This document shows, piece after piece, positions 1 to 8,114 of a stretch of 64,000 nt of DNA (the stretch's first letter is position 1; each line of letters begins with the position of its first letter). The DNA is from Hungatella effluvii (GTDB lineage Bacteria > Bacillota > Clostridia > Lachnospirales > Lachnospiraceae): the NCBI RefSeq assembly GCF_003201875.1, contig NZ_QJKD01000003.1, positions 434,001-498,000 of the forward strand, given 5' to 3'. The notes under the pieces are model-generated. The model was given only the letters and a program-made list of their open reading frames with translations, had not been told where the DNA came from and made no database searches. Both the position numbers and the translations under genes were made by a program.

Positions 1-2
1 CA

Positions 3-314
3 CCGGACAAACACGAGTATTACAGGGCCGTTATGATGCTTCCCGAGGGAGATGTACCATTTCACCTGATCCCAAACGCCTCAGACATTCTGGAAAACAT
101 GATATCCGGAAAAATGGTTTATGAGGTCATGCTCTTCAGCCCTTTCATGAAAGCAAGGGACCTTCCCATTCCGGCTTATTTTAACCTCTGCCGGAAGGAT
201 GGGACGTATCTTGGCGGAGGCACTGTAACGTATCACTTCGCAAACCGTCTTCTCTTCGAGGAGACAGGGACGGGAGTAAATACGGATTATGAATCTCGGA
301 ACCGGTGGTTGTAG
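3..314 (+). CDS. 3' end of an unidentified gene (partial)
   Basis: The reading frame is open from the first complete codon at base 3 to the TAG at 312-314, so the gene begins outside the window and only about 103 C-terminal residues are seen. The frame is followed directly by a strong hairpin, which supports a real gene end. I do not recognise the family. The visible part is soluble, with no membrane segment, and contains a Gly-rich turn (YLGGGTVTYHF) and an acidic, polar C-terminus ending in NRWL. No function can be given. Confidence 0.5.
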   Translation, partial: PDKHEYYRAVMMLPEGDVPFHLIPNASDILENMISGKMVYEVMLFSPFMKARDLPIPAYFNLCRKDGTYLGGGTVTYHFANRLLFEETGTGVNTDYESRNRWL

Positions 315-339
315 AATGACAGAGATTGAAAACAGAAGG

Positions 340-386
340 CAGAAAGCCGGGAGTTTAAGATAACGTCTTAAACTCCCGGCTTTCTG
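340..386. terminator. Bidirectional intrinsic terminator
   Basis: A perfect 21-bp inverted repeat (340-360 with 366-386) encloses a 5-nt loop. It lies between two convergent genes, the partial gene ending at 314 and the YitT-family gene ending at 434, and can serve both. Short A/T-rich ends flank the stem. Confidence 0.85.
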
Positions 387-433
387 TTTGATTTATGCGT
401 TTTGCTTCTGCTCTCTCTGTTCTCACTGCAATA

Positions 434-1285
434 TCACACCAGATGCTTATCCAGCGTAAATCCCCGTCCTCTCACCTCGCGCACGCCGTTGATAATGATA
501 AATGCCTTCGGATCGATCTCCTGCACGCAGTGATTCAAGTGGCTCATTTCCCGGTTCGGGAGCACGCAGAGAACTGCCTTCTGGTCCAGCTTTTCGAATC
601 CGGTCTGGATTGGCAGGAAAGTGGAGCCCCGGTCCAAATCCTTCTGGATAATCTCATTGATCCGTTCATACTCCCGGCTGATAATCAGCACCTGCACATC
701 ACCCGCGCCGAATACCAGCACCTGGTTTAATACGATGGAGGTCAGCAGTACGGACATGATGCCGTAAAGGATCTCTTCCGTGTTGGAAAATATCATCTGA
801 GACAGCAAAATAAAAATGTCAAAGAAGTACATGGACACCGCCACCGGAATCCGGAACTTCTTGTTGAGAATCAGCGGTGGAATATCCATACCTCCGGTGG
901 AACCGCCCAGACGCATGACGATCCCCAGGCCCAGTCCGGTCAGCATGCCGCCGAACAGGGCCGCCAGAAGGCGGTCATTCGTCAGATGGCTGAATGCCTC
1001 GATCTTCAGAAACTGATTCAGAAACACGGGAAATACAAGTGTGCTGACAATGGTGGTCAGCGCAAACCGCTTTCCCAGAATGTAGAATCCCAGCAAAAAC
1101 ATGACCACATTGAGGGCTGCCACCGTCACCGATACGTCCAGATGTGCAAAATGCTGCACGCTTCTGGCGATTCCCGTGGCGCCTCCCACCAGGAAATGGT
1201 TGGGCATGGAAAACGCCGAGAGCCCCAGCGCAAAAATCCCATTTCCCACCACAATTCCAAGTATCTTTCCTATTTTCTTACTCAT
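434..1285 (-). CDS. YitT family membrane protein (DUF161 + DUF2179)
   Basis: The 283-residue protein has the two-part layout of the YitT/YvjA family. An N-terminal region of five or six hydrophobic helices (about residues 5-190) carries the Gly-rich signature around MRLGGSTGGMDI. A soluble C-terminal DUF2179 domain (about residues 200-283) ends in a segment containing DPKAFIIINGVREVRGRGF. Length and order match the family. The members are cytoplasmic-membrane proteins of unknown transport or signalling role, so no substrate can be named. It is convergent with the partial gene at the window start and lies 47 bp downstream of the sulfotransferase gene on the same strand, so partial cotranscription is possible. 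Confidence 0.85.
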   Translation of the reverse strand: MSKKIGKILGIVVGNGIFALGLSAFSMPNHFLVGGATGIARSVQHFAHLDVSVTVAALNVVMFLLGFYILGKRFALTTIVSTLVFPVFLNQFLKIEAFSHLTNDRLLAALFGGMLTGLGLGIVMRLGGSTGGMDIPPLILNKKFRIPVAVSMYFFDIFILLSQMIFSNTEEILYGIMSVLLTSIVLNQVLVFGAGDVQVLIISREYERINEIIQKDLDRGSTFLPIQTGFEKLDQKAVLCVLPNREMSHLNHCVQEIDPKAFIIINGVREVRGRGFTLDKHLV

Positions 1286-1332
1286 TGTCAGCTCACATCC
1301 CCTTTGTAATTATAGTACGCTGTTTCGTCCGC

Positions 1333-3225
1333 CTATCGTGCTTGCGGTATTTTCAGTCCGGTCTCATACTTGATGTCGTCGATAATCACGCGCACATCAA
1401 ATGTGCCGTTCAGTCCTTCCTTGTCCACATTTAAGGTCACTTCCCTGTCGTCCTTTGGCAGGAAGGTACCGGAACACATGGCCAGGAATTTCTGTGCGCT
1501 GGTTGAGATGAAGTAACGGTGGATTTCTGCCGGATCATCCTCTTTTTCCAGCTGGAACATAACAAGCTGTCCCTTCTTAAACTTGGCCTTGAAAATGATG
1601 CGGTCGTCTTCTTCCGTGAGCACCGCCTCACAGGATTCCGGAAGCAGTTCTCCGGTGCTTTCTGCCGGAACCTCCGTATCAAATTCGCCCGTAACGCCCA
1701 GTTTTCCTACGACTCTTCCCTTTCCCAGATCGAGACTCCTTCCCTCCCGGTAAAGGCTCATCTTCTCCGCACGGTAATAGTTGGATGGCAGATGCATTTC
1801 ATACATCAGCTCTCCGTCCATAATCTCCACAGTAATACTCTTTAATACGCATTCCGGATCCTCCAGATTCATATAAACCGGAAGTTCCTCGCATGTGACA
1901 CCATGATTATACCCCATTCCACCGGAATGTACCAGATAGTAACCATCACGGTAGTATTCTACATTGGAAATGTAGGAGGAGAAGAAATCATTTTTCCGTT
2001 CCTTTCCAAACTGCCATACCTGCTCGATCGTCATCTTCTCGGTATCGATGTGATAGCGGACTCCCCGGGAAAAGTTGTCCCGGTTGAGTCTGTAATGTTC
2101 CTTATTCTTGGATCTCCAGTGACCATTATCAAACATCATGATATCGCCATCCGGAAGCATCATACAGGCGTGCTGCTCATACTGCCAGTCGAAATCTCCT
2201 TCGCCTGCCGGTGTAAAGAAATAGCGGCTCACCATGTCTTCCGGCCACCCTTCAGGATCTCCGATGATCCAGTTGAGCTCTCCCGTCTCGAAGTCAATAT
2301 TGATAACCGCGTCCTGGTGTCTGCCGGACAGTGTCAGAGAGTTGGTTCGTTTGTCATACCACACTGCATTGTTGTGGAACCAGTCGTGTTCGGACCAGCT
2401 TCCGGATTTCGCCGCTTCCTGTGGAAGTACCTTTTTGTAATCCCAGGACTTGATGATTTCCCCGCTTCCGCGGTCCACCAGCACGCACATATCTTCCGCT
2501 GTGGCGGCATTTTTCTCCTGAGTCAGAATCAGGAGATTTCCATCCTCCATCTCGAACTGGTCGTGGTGATAGCCGCCGGGAATGCGGTACTCCGTGTATA
2601 TTTTACCAACCAGGTCCATTTCGCAGACTCCCGCCGTGTAGTAAGGCATGTTCAAGAGCCGGTTGGAACCTATGAGAATTCGGCCGTTTGCCGCGGGCTT
2701 CATATCGAAGATAAACGGCTCCACCAGATGCCAGCGGCAGTCGCCGCGGTAGTCGTAGCCGCCCGCCAGCGAGTCCCCCGCCGGTGTCACGAACATGAGC
2801 TGCCCATTCATGTAGTCACTCGTCGTATTGATGTAATCCGCCTGATACGGCATATTTTCAATTTTTTCCGTTGTCACAGTCACGTTATAAGCAGTTCCAT
2901 CTTCCAGCGTGATCACAACCGTATTGTCATACTCGGGATAAAGCCCCAGCACAGGGAGAATCTGTTCCTTTGCCTTCGGAAATGTATGGGTGATATCGCC
3001 CGCAGCTTCCTTTCCCTTAACGGTCAGTGTTACCGCCTCTTCCTTCTCTGTATTGAATAAAAGCAGGGCTGTCAGCGGATTGACAAAATAAGGATTTACC
3101 ACCACATACGGATGCTCTGCGGTATATTTTCCCCCCTCGAGTTCTTTTCTCATAGCCGTTTCCTGCTCGTACTGACGCTCCACTAAGTGGCTGATTCGCT
3201 CATAGCCGATTGTTTTTCGTTCCAT
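1333..3225 (-). CDS. assT: Arylsulfate sulfotransferase (ASST family)
   Basis: Enzymes of this family move a sulfuryl group from one phenolic sulfate ester to another phenol without PAPS, through a sulfohistidine intermediate. The 630-residue protein begins with an Ig-like N-terminal domain (about residues 35-120), followed by a beta-propeller. The conserved catalytic clusters are visible: HHDQFE (220-225), EHDWFHNNA (279-287), SGRH with Arg302, and QHACM with His352, which aligns with the sulfurylated histidine of characterised ASSTs. No signal peptide is visible, so a cytoplasmic location is inferred, unlike the periplasmic proteobacterial enzymes. The start is supported by an AGGAGG-type site seven to eight bases upstream. 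The gene is divergent from a Crp/Fnr-type regulator 135 bp away, which probably controls it. Confidence 0.88.
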   Translation of the reverse strand: MERKTIGYERISHLVERQYEQETAMRKELEGGKYTAEHPYVVVNPYFVNPLTALLLFNTEKEEAVTLTVKGKEAAGDITHTFPKAKEQILPVLGLYPEYDNTVVITLEDGTAYNVTVTTEKIENMPYQADYINTTSDYMNGQLMFVTPAGDSLAGGYDYRGDCRWHLVEPFIFDMKPAANGRILIGSNRLLNMPYYTAGVCEMDLVGKIYTEYRIPGGYHHDQFEMEDGNLLILTQEKNAATAEDMCVLVDRGSGEIIKSWDYKKVLPQEAAKSGSWSEHDWFHNNAVWYDKRTNSLTLSGRHQDAVINIDFETGELNWIIGDPEGWPEDMVSRYFFTPAGEGDFDWQYEQHACMMLPDGDIMMFDNGHWRSKNKEHYRLNRDNFSRGVRYHIDTEKMTIEQVWQFGKERKNDFFSSYISNVEYYRDGYYLVHSGGMGYNHGVTCEELPVYMNLEDPECVLKSITVEIMDGELMYEMHLPSNYYRAEKMSLYREGRSLDLGKGRVVGKLGVTGEFDTEVPAESTGELLPESCEAVLTEEDDRIIFKAKFKKGQLVMFQLEKEDDPAEIHRYFISTSAQKFLAMCSGTFLPKDDREVTLNVDKEGLNGTFDVRVIIDDIKYETGLKIPQAR

Positions 3226-3247
3226 AGTAATTCCCCTCCTGTTATTT

Positions 3248-3263
3248 TGTTAAAATTATAACA
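3248..3263. promoter_or_regulatory. CRP-geometry operator over the assT -10 region
   Basis: A palindrome TGTTA-N6-TAACA has exactly the half-site spacing of Crp/Fnr family operators (TGTGA-N6-TCACA in E. coli CRP). On the minus strand it contains TATAAT, a likely -10 box for the sulfotransferase gene, and it lies 23 bp before that start codon. Binding here would be expected to repress assT. The divergent regulator has its own -10 box (TATAAT, 3329-3334) with a weak -35. The assignment to the neighbouring regulator is inference. Confidence 0.55.
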
Positions 3264-3360
3264 CTGTCTTCACGGTCAAAAAAATATCAGTTGCTATGAT
3301 TTTTCTTTTTATTTGCCTGGTGCTGTGGTATAATAGGAATACTTATGAGAGGTACCCATT

Positions 3361-4017
3361 ATGACGGAATCCAATATGAATTACATGAACGCCCTGCGCG
3401 GCCTTGGTACTCTGACCCATAAAAAAAAGCACGACTGTCTGTACAATCGTGCCCATATGGACAAATACGTATACTGCCTCGAAGAAGGACTCTGCGCCCT
3501 GCACAGCGTCTCTCCAGGCGGCAGAGAACGGATCTATCAGTATTTTCTCCCCGGTGATTTTGTCGGCTTCATACCGGCCTATGCCCGTTCTTATCCCGAC
3601 GATACCTTTTACGCGTTTTCCATCACGGCCAAATCCGCCTGCACACTCTATCAGATCCCCTATTCTACCTTCCGGGAATTTGTAGAGGCGCATCCTGATT
3701 TCTATCGCTGGCTCTTTGAGACGGCGATCGCCCATTATGATAATGCGTTAAAGCATTGCTATGCGCTCCAGGATGGCGATAATTTCGTCAGCCTCTGCTG
3801 TGCCCTGACCGAACTGGCCATCTACGAGGACCCGCATTACGTCATACATAAGGATTTTTCCTACAGCGAGCTGGCGGGCTACCTGGGAATCCATACGATC
3901 ACGGTGACACGGCTCATGGGAAAGTTAAAGGACATGGGGATCGTGAGCAAACGAGGGCATCAGACGGTAATCCAGGACATGGAACAGCTGACAGCGATGG
4001 CGCAGGCGCGGTGCTGA
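3361..4017 (+). CDS. Crp/Fnr family transcriptional regulator
   Basis: The 218-residue protein has an N-terminal cyclic-nucleotide-binding-like beta barrel (about residues 15-125; PGGRERIYQYFLPGDFVGF is the typical jelly-roll stretch) and a C-terminal winged helix (about residues 150-210), where SELAGYLGIHTITVTRLMGK is the recognition helix region. There is no Fnr-type N-terminal cysteine cluster, so an iron-sulfur oxygen sensor is unlikely. The start is preceded by GAGAGG at a normal distance. It is divergent from the arylsulfate sulfotransferase, and a CRP-spaced palindrome lies between the two, so local control of assT is the simplest reading. The effector is unknown. Confidence 0.85.
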   Translation: MTESNMNYMNALRGLGTLTHKKKHDCLYNRAHMDKYVYCLEEGLCALHSVSPGGRERIYQYFLPGDFVGFIPAYARSYPDDTFYAFSITAKSACTLYQIPYSTFREFVEAHPDFYRWLFETAIAHYDNALKHCYALQDGDNFVSLCCALTELAIYEDPHYVIHKDFSYSELAGYLGIHTITVTRLMGKLKDMGIVSKRGHQTVIQDMEQLTAMAQARC

Positions 4018-4139
4018 GACCGGCCGCTCTCCATCAGAGCGACCTGCCCAATTCGCGCGCCTCTTCCAGTGCGGGATTCCCCTAGATTTCCCCCTTCTCT
4101 CTCACTTCCCTTACCAGAACCATCCCCGCGTTCTCCAGT

Positions 4140-4337
4140 TTATTTCAATCCACATTCTGAGTCCAGAATACAAAACCCAGAATGACATAGTAGCTATGCT
4201 ACCATTTTATCCGGTTGCCCGGATTGTTTTGACCTCATGTCAGTGGGGGATATCTGCCCGCCACTGCCGCTAAGTTTGTTTTTGTGATTCATCTCCCACC
4301 TATAGAGGCTGGGAGAATTCCCGTTAATTTTGTTAAA
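4140..4337. repeat. 198-bp dispersed repeat, copy 1
   Basis: This segment matches 22753-22950 over 198 positions without gaps, with about 12 differences (near 94% identity), in the same orientation. Outside these limits the two loci are unrelated. It can fold into several stems: CATTCTG with CAGAATG, CAGTGG with CCACTG around GGG...CCC, and TCTCCCA with TGGGAGA. The last stem is kept by a G-T to G-C type change in copy 2. A 45-codon frame is open on the minus strand in both copies, but most differences between the copies change amino acids, so it is unlikely to be a protein gene. It has no terminal inverted repeat or clear target duplication. Confidence 0.75.
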
Positions 4338-4424
4338 GAAGTCAAGGATCAGCTGATACTGTACTTTTGTCGAGTAAAAAACGGAGGGCAGAGCAGCACC
4401 TGCGACCAAAAGCAGTACCATCTT

Positions 4425-4560
4425 CTTTCATATAAATTGACAGATGCAGAGATTCTGGTAACTGCATCGCTGGTCTATTTTTACGGAATCAGTGCGCAAC
4501 TGAAGGCAGTCGTTGAGCGCTTACATACACCGATGAGAAATAAGTTTAAAATAAATCAGC
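4425..4560 (+). pseudogene. Relic of an NAD(P)H-dependent FMN reductase
   Basis: About 30-40 codons in one frame encode a stretch like flavodoxin-fold FMN reductases. It contains DAEILVTASLVYFYGISAQ followed by LKAVVERLH, where family members read like ADxIIxxTPVYxxxMSAQLKxxxDR. No start, N-terminal flavin loop or C-terminal half is present, so this is a fragment. It lies directly beside copy 1 of the 198-bp repeat. The rest of the stretch from 4018 to 4828 (4018-4139 and 4561-4756) shows no gene that I can support. Confidence 0.5.
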
Positions 4561-4756
4561 TGCATATCGTCTTCCTGAAAGTATTGATTCCCTTCCCTCG
4601 TTTTTGCTTCCTGTCAATATTACGATCTTACTCACTGCACATACTCCAATTCTATTTTATAATTGTTGATTCGATTGTAGCACGCAGAGTATCATTCAGC
4701 AACTCCTTTGAGCAACTATCCGTCAGCTGTTCACAGTCATTCCTGCCCCTTAAAAA

Positions 4757-4821
4757 GCAGAATACGCCAAAAGAAAAGGGTGCGGTTTGCTCCGCACCCT
4801 CTTTCCTCCGGCATATTCTGC
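4757..4821 (-). terminator. Terminator of the nhaC-type gene
   Basis: The core stem is GGGTGCGG (4778-4785) with CCGCACCC (4792-4799). On the minus strand it is followed by a T-rich run, directly downstream of the antiporter stop at 4829. An outer imperfect stem (GCAGAATACGCC with GGCATATTCTGC) extends the structure on both sides. Confidence 0.75.
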
Positions 4822-4828
4822 CTGCGTT

Positions 4829-6229
4829 CTATTTTTTTTCATCGTTCACATGCTTGATCGAAATCCCCGTAAATCCATACAGAATCGAGAATACCGGCGT
4901 CAGCCACAGCAGCGGAACGAATCCGATATACTGCGCCCACGTAACCCCCAGGGTTCCCGCCATGTAAATACCATAGCCATGCCATGGAATCATAGGTCCT
5001 GCCAGTGTGCCGCTGTCCTCCAGACACCGGGAAAGAATTCTCGGCGCAACACCGCGCTCTTTAAAGAGGGGCTGCATCAGACGTCCGGTCAGTACATGGG
5101 ACATCGGGCTGGAGCAGCTGACAATACTGGTTACATATCCGGTTAAAAGCGTTGCCAGCACCAGGGAACCGTCGCTGTTGATCCGCTTGATAAAGACGGA
5201 AAGAATATTGTTAAGAACACCCAGGCGGTCCAGCATTCCGCCCATTCCTACTGCAAAAGTGATAATAGCCACATATTGAAGCATGCTCGCCATACCGCCT
5301 CTGTTTAAGATGGATTTCAGCACAGTAATGTCTGTATCACTGGTAAATCCGTCATAACAAACCTTAAGGATCGACCGCACATCAACGCCCTGGACGAAAA
5401 TCGCCACAAGCGCTCCCGCAATCGCACCGATTCCCAGCGCTTCAAACGCGCCTACCCGGAACATCAGGAGTGCAATAATCAAAATAGCCGGGATCAGAGT
5501 GGTCCAGCCGATGTGGAACGCGCCCTGTAAGTAATCAATGTAAATATTCAAATCCCCCGGATCATAGCCGCCATTGGTCTGCTGTATCCCCACTACGGTA
5601 AAGAAAATAATGCTGATGATCATCGGAGGAAGCGTCGTCCACAGCATACTCTTGATGTGGTCTCCCAGCTTCGCTCCCGCAACGGCAGGAGCCAGATTGG
5701 TCGTGTCGGAAAACGGGCTTAACTTATCACCGAACATGGCGCCGCAGATTACCGCTCCAGCGACCATTCCCGGATTGATTCCCATAGCATTGCCGATCGC
5801 CATCATGGCCACACCGGCGCTGCCCGCGGAGCCGTATGACGTTCCTGTCACCAGGCTTAATACCGCCGTAAAAATGAGAGTAAATGTCAGTAAAAATGCC
5901 GGATTGATGGATTTCAAACCGTACACAATGATGGTAGGAATCGTTCCAGACGCCATCCAGGTTCCGATCAGAACGCCGATCGCCATCAAAATGGTCATCG
6001 TAGGCAGAACCACCTTCAACGCGTCAAAAGCTCCTTCTTTTACATGCTCATAGTCAATCTTCAATACAATACAGAATACATAGATAATCAGCCAGCTGAA
6101 AAACAGCCCGATCATCGGTCCGCCGACCTTAAAGCGAATACAGACCGCTACCGCCGCCACAATTAACAGCAGAAGCACCGCCGACTGAATCCCGTTAAGC
6201 GTCTTTTGCTCCTTCTCTTTTGTTCCCAT
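4829..6229 (-). CDS. nhaC: NhaC family Na+/H+ antiporter
   Basis: The 466-residue polytopic protein has about 11-12 hydrophobic segments and the features of the NhaC ion transporter family. These include the SLVTGTSYGSAG region (about residue 125), the GDKLSPFSDTTNLAPAVAG signature (about 165-185) and a second-half repeat containing SCSSPMSHVLTGRL and DSGTLAGPMIPWH. It should exchange Na+ for protons across the cytoplasmic membrane. MleN-type members exchange malate and lactate, and the sequence does not decide between these. It is a single gene with its own terminator and an unusual promoter region carrying two 19-bp inverted arms. A good GGAGGG site lies just before the ATG. Confidence 0.87.
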   Translation of the reverse strand: MGTKEKEQKTLNGIQSAVLLLLIVAAVAVCIRFKVGGPMIGLFFSWLIIYVFCIVLKIDYEHVKEGAFDALKVVLPTMTILMAIGVLIGTWMASGTIPTIIVYGLKSINPAFLLTFTLIFTAVLSLVTGTSYGSAGSAGVAMMAIGNAMGINPGMVAGAVICGAMFGDKLSPFSDTTNLAPAVAGAKLGDHIKSMLWTTLPPMIISIIFFTVVGIQQTNGGYDPGDLNIYIDYLQGAFHIGWTTLIPAILIIALLMFRVGAFEALGIGAIAGALVAIFVQGVDVRSILKVCYDGFTSDTDITVLKSILNRGGMASMLQYVAIITFAVGMGGMLDRLGVLNNILSVFIKRINSDGSLVLATLLTGYVTSIVSCSSPMSHVLTGRLMQPLFKERGVAPRILSRCLEDSGTLAGPMIPWHGYGIYMAGTLGVTWAQYIGFVPLLWLTPVFSILYGFTGISIKHVNDEKK

Positions 6230-6247
6230 ACAGTGTTGCCCTCCAAT

Positions 6248-6310
6248 AGTTATTTTTTTAACACAGCTCGTATCCTATCATAGCTCAAACACTGTGTTAA
6301 AAAAATAACT
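6248..6310 (-). promoter_or_regulatory. nhaC-type promoter flanked by perfect 19-bp inverted arms
   Basis: The arms at 6248-6266 and 6292-6310 are perfect inverted copies (AGTTATTTTTTTAACACAG). Between them, on the minus strand, is GCTATGATAGGATAC, which supplies possible -10 boxes. If transcription starts just after these boxes, the upstream arm is not transcribed, so the pair works better as a DNA operator than as an RNA hairpin. The arm centres are 44 bp apart, close to four helical turns. No regulator can be named. Confidence 0.5.
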
Positions 6311-6362
6311 CACGCTAGGATTTTGTTGAAAAAGATATATTTTTACTGATACCAGAAGAAAG

Positions 6363-6398
6363 TCTGATTTCAGGACAAATTCTGATTTCAGGATAAGT
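6363..6398. repeat. Tandem 18-bp direct repeat at a recQ fragment end
   Basis: Two adjacent 18-bp units beginning TCTGATTTCAGGA are followed by a third partial TCTGATC. They span the stop codon of the left recQ fragment. This looks like a replication-slippage product. Confidence 0.5.
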
Positions 6399-7926
6399 TC
6401 TGATCCCCAGCCAGAAGCCATGTTACGATTCCGCGCTGAGCCTTCTCCGTATAGTACAGGACCTCATATTCATTTCCTTTTTCACTGAGCCGTTTCTCCG
6501 CTTCAATTCCGAAGTTACCGCCCTCTTCCGTCAGCTTTTTTCTGCCCATTCCGTTGAAAAACTGTATCTCCCAGCACTTCTCCTCCATCAGCTTCTGCTC
6601 CACGGATTTTATAGTCAGACGCTTCATGGCCTCATCGTCCCTTAAATCGTTAATCTGTCCCACAAAATCACTTAGCGTTACCCGGTCCGAATAGTGAATC
6701 TGGTCTGCCAGTTCCTCTGTCATTACAAATTCTGATTTTGTTTTTGATGACTTTTTCTTAGTTTCCTTTTCCTCTGCTGAAGACGCCTTCTCCGGTAATG
6801 TATCTCCCGGCAGATCCGCTTTTTCCGGACTTCCGTTTTCCCACGCCGTAAGAGCCGCCTCCAGCGAGTAGTCCGGCAAATCCTCTTCCCCGCTGAAAAA
6901 GTACAGATCATCACCGTCGTCGTATCCGCTGTAATCGGGAACCGCTGCCGCTGTCCCGGCCGCTGCACCAGCCTCTGAACCAGTCGCTGCCCCAGCCTCT
7001 GCCTGGGTCTCCTTCTTCACACATGCAAGGAACCGCTCTCCGTATTTCGTATACTTAAATTCCCCTACCCCGGTCACCTTAAGCATCTCTTCTTTCGTCC
7101 CCGGCTTCACCATGCACATATGGGTCAGTGTCTTATCAGAGAAAACGATATACGGCGGAACCTTTTCCTCCTTCGCAATCTCCGCGCGCAGAGTCCGCAG
7201 CTTCTCAAACAGCGCTTCCTCGCGCTCTGTAAACTGTGCGCCGCCGAGGCCGGCCGCCAGCCCCTTTCGGCTCTTCTTTCCTTTTTCGCTCTTCACCTTT
7301 GCCGGATGTTCCTGTTCCTTTGCCATCTTCATGACAACCGGCTCTTCCTCTTCCAGTACCGCCTTCGACTTCTCCGTCAGCTTTACGATGGCGTATTCGT
7401 CATTGGTCACGCCCAGATACTCCTTGAGCTGAAGGTAATTCATCACCTGGCGGAGTTTATAGGTCGGCACTTTGGAAAGCTTTGCATAGTGGGGATTTTC
7501 ATCCATACGGTACTGACGGATCTTTGCCGTATTGGCGCCGTGGACCGTATCGATAATCACGTTGGTCCCATACCGCTGCCTGCTGCTCTCCACGCATCCG
7601 ATGAGTTCCACGGCAATCTCCGTCACGTCCACCGTCTCGAACTGACTCAGACAGTTGGAACAGTTTCCGCAGTAATTCTCTCCATATTCTCCGAAATACC
7701 GAAGGATATAATCTCTCAGGCACTCATTGGTAAAGCAGTAAAATGTCATCTTACGCAGCCGTTCCCGGTCTCTCTCCTGGACAATGGCACGGGTCACGGC
7801 ATCCAGTTCCTGATTATCCCGGTTATTATCGATAAACAGCTGGTTTGTAATTACATCCTGGCCGCCATACAGCAGGATACACTCCGCCGGTTCCCCGTCT
7901 CTGCCAGCTCTGCCGGATTGTGTCAA
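6388..7926 (-). pseudogene. recQ: recQ 3' fragment 1 (starts at helicase motif VI)
   Basis: The 512-codon open frame corresponds to residues about 315 to the end of a long RecQ helicase. It starts inside motif VI (SGRAGRDGEP), keeps the four zinc cysteines (CLRDY...YCGNCSNC), the HRDC-like domain (about residues 235-300), an acidic linker and the C-terminal helical domain. Both ATPase lobes (Walker A and DEAH box) are missing, so it cannot be a helicase. The first codon in frame is TTG without a ribosome site, so translation is doubtful, although the frame has no stop. Its sequence differs clearly from the full-length copy at 14918-17419. The 5' junction is shared with recQ fragment 2. Confidence 0.85.
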
Positions 7927-8084
7927 GGTAATGACACGAAATAATTTATATTGTACCTCAGTCCAGCAATCAAAATATCAACCATTTTCTCCGCAGCATT
8001 ATACACTTTGTCTACTCTTTCTCTGTAAATCTTAGTTGCCCATTCTAAGCCCCTACATCGGGTTTTAGCAAACAACTTAGGCAT
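7923..8084 (-). CDS. Small ORF ending at the recQ junction
   Basis: A 53-codon frame begins with ATG at 8084 and ends with a TGA that lies inside the short sequence shared by both recQ fragment junctions. It encodes a basic, helical peptide (RERVDKVYNAAEKMVDILIA near the middle) ending NYFVSLP. There is no clear ribosome site, so it may be the remnant tail of a larger gene instead of an independent one. Only its last six or so codons recur at the other junction (11250-11270). No family is recognised. Confidence 0.25.
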   Translation of the reverse strand: MPKLFAKTRCRGLEWATKIYRERVDKVYNAAEKMVDILIAGLRYNINYFVSLP

Positions 8085-8114
8085 TATAACAGAAAATTAA
8101 CAAATAATACACTG

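Noticed and set aside
1903..3060. A 385-codon plus-strand open frame opposite the sulfotransferase gene
   Set aside because: It is the complement of a well-supported gene, lacks a ribosome site and has no recognisable domain, so it is a shadow frame.
4194..4421. A minus-strand frame of 75 codons across repeat copy 1
   Set aside because: The comparable frame in copy 2 differs mostly by amino-acid-changing substitutions and there is no ribosome site, so a protein gene is unlikely.
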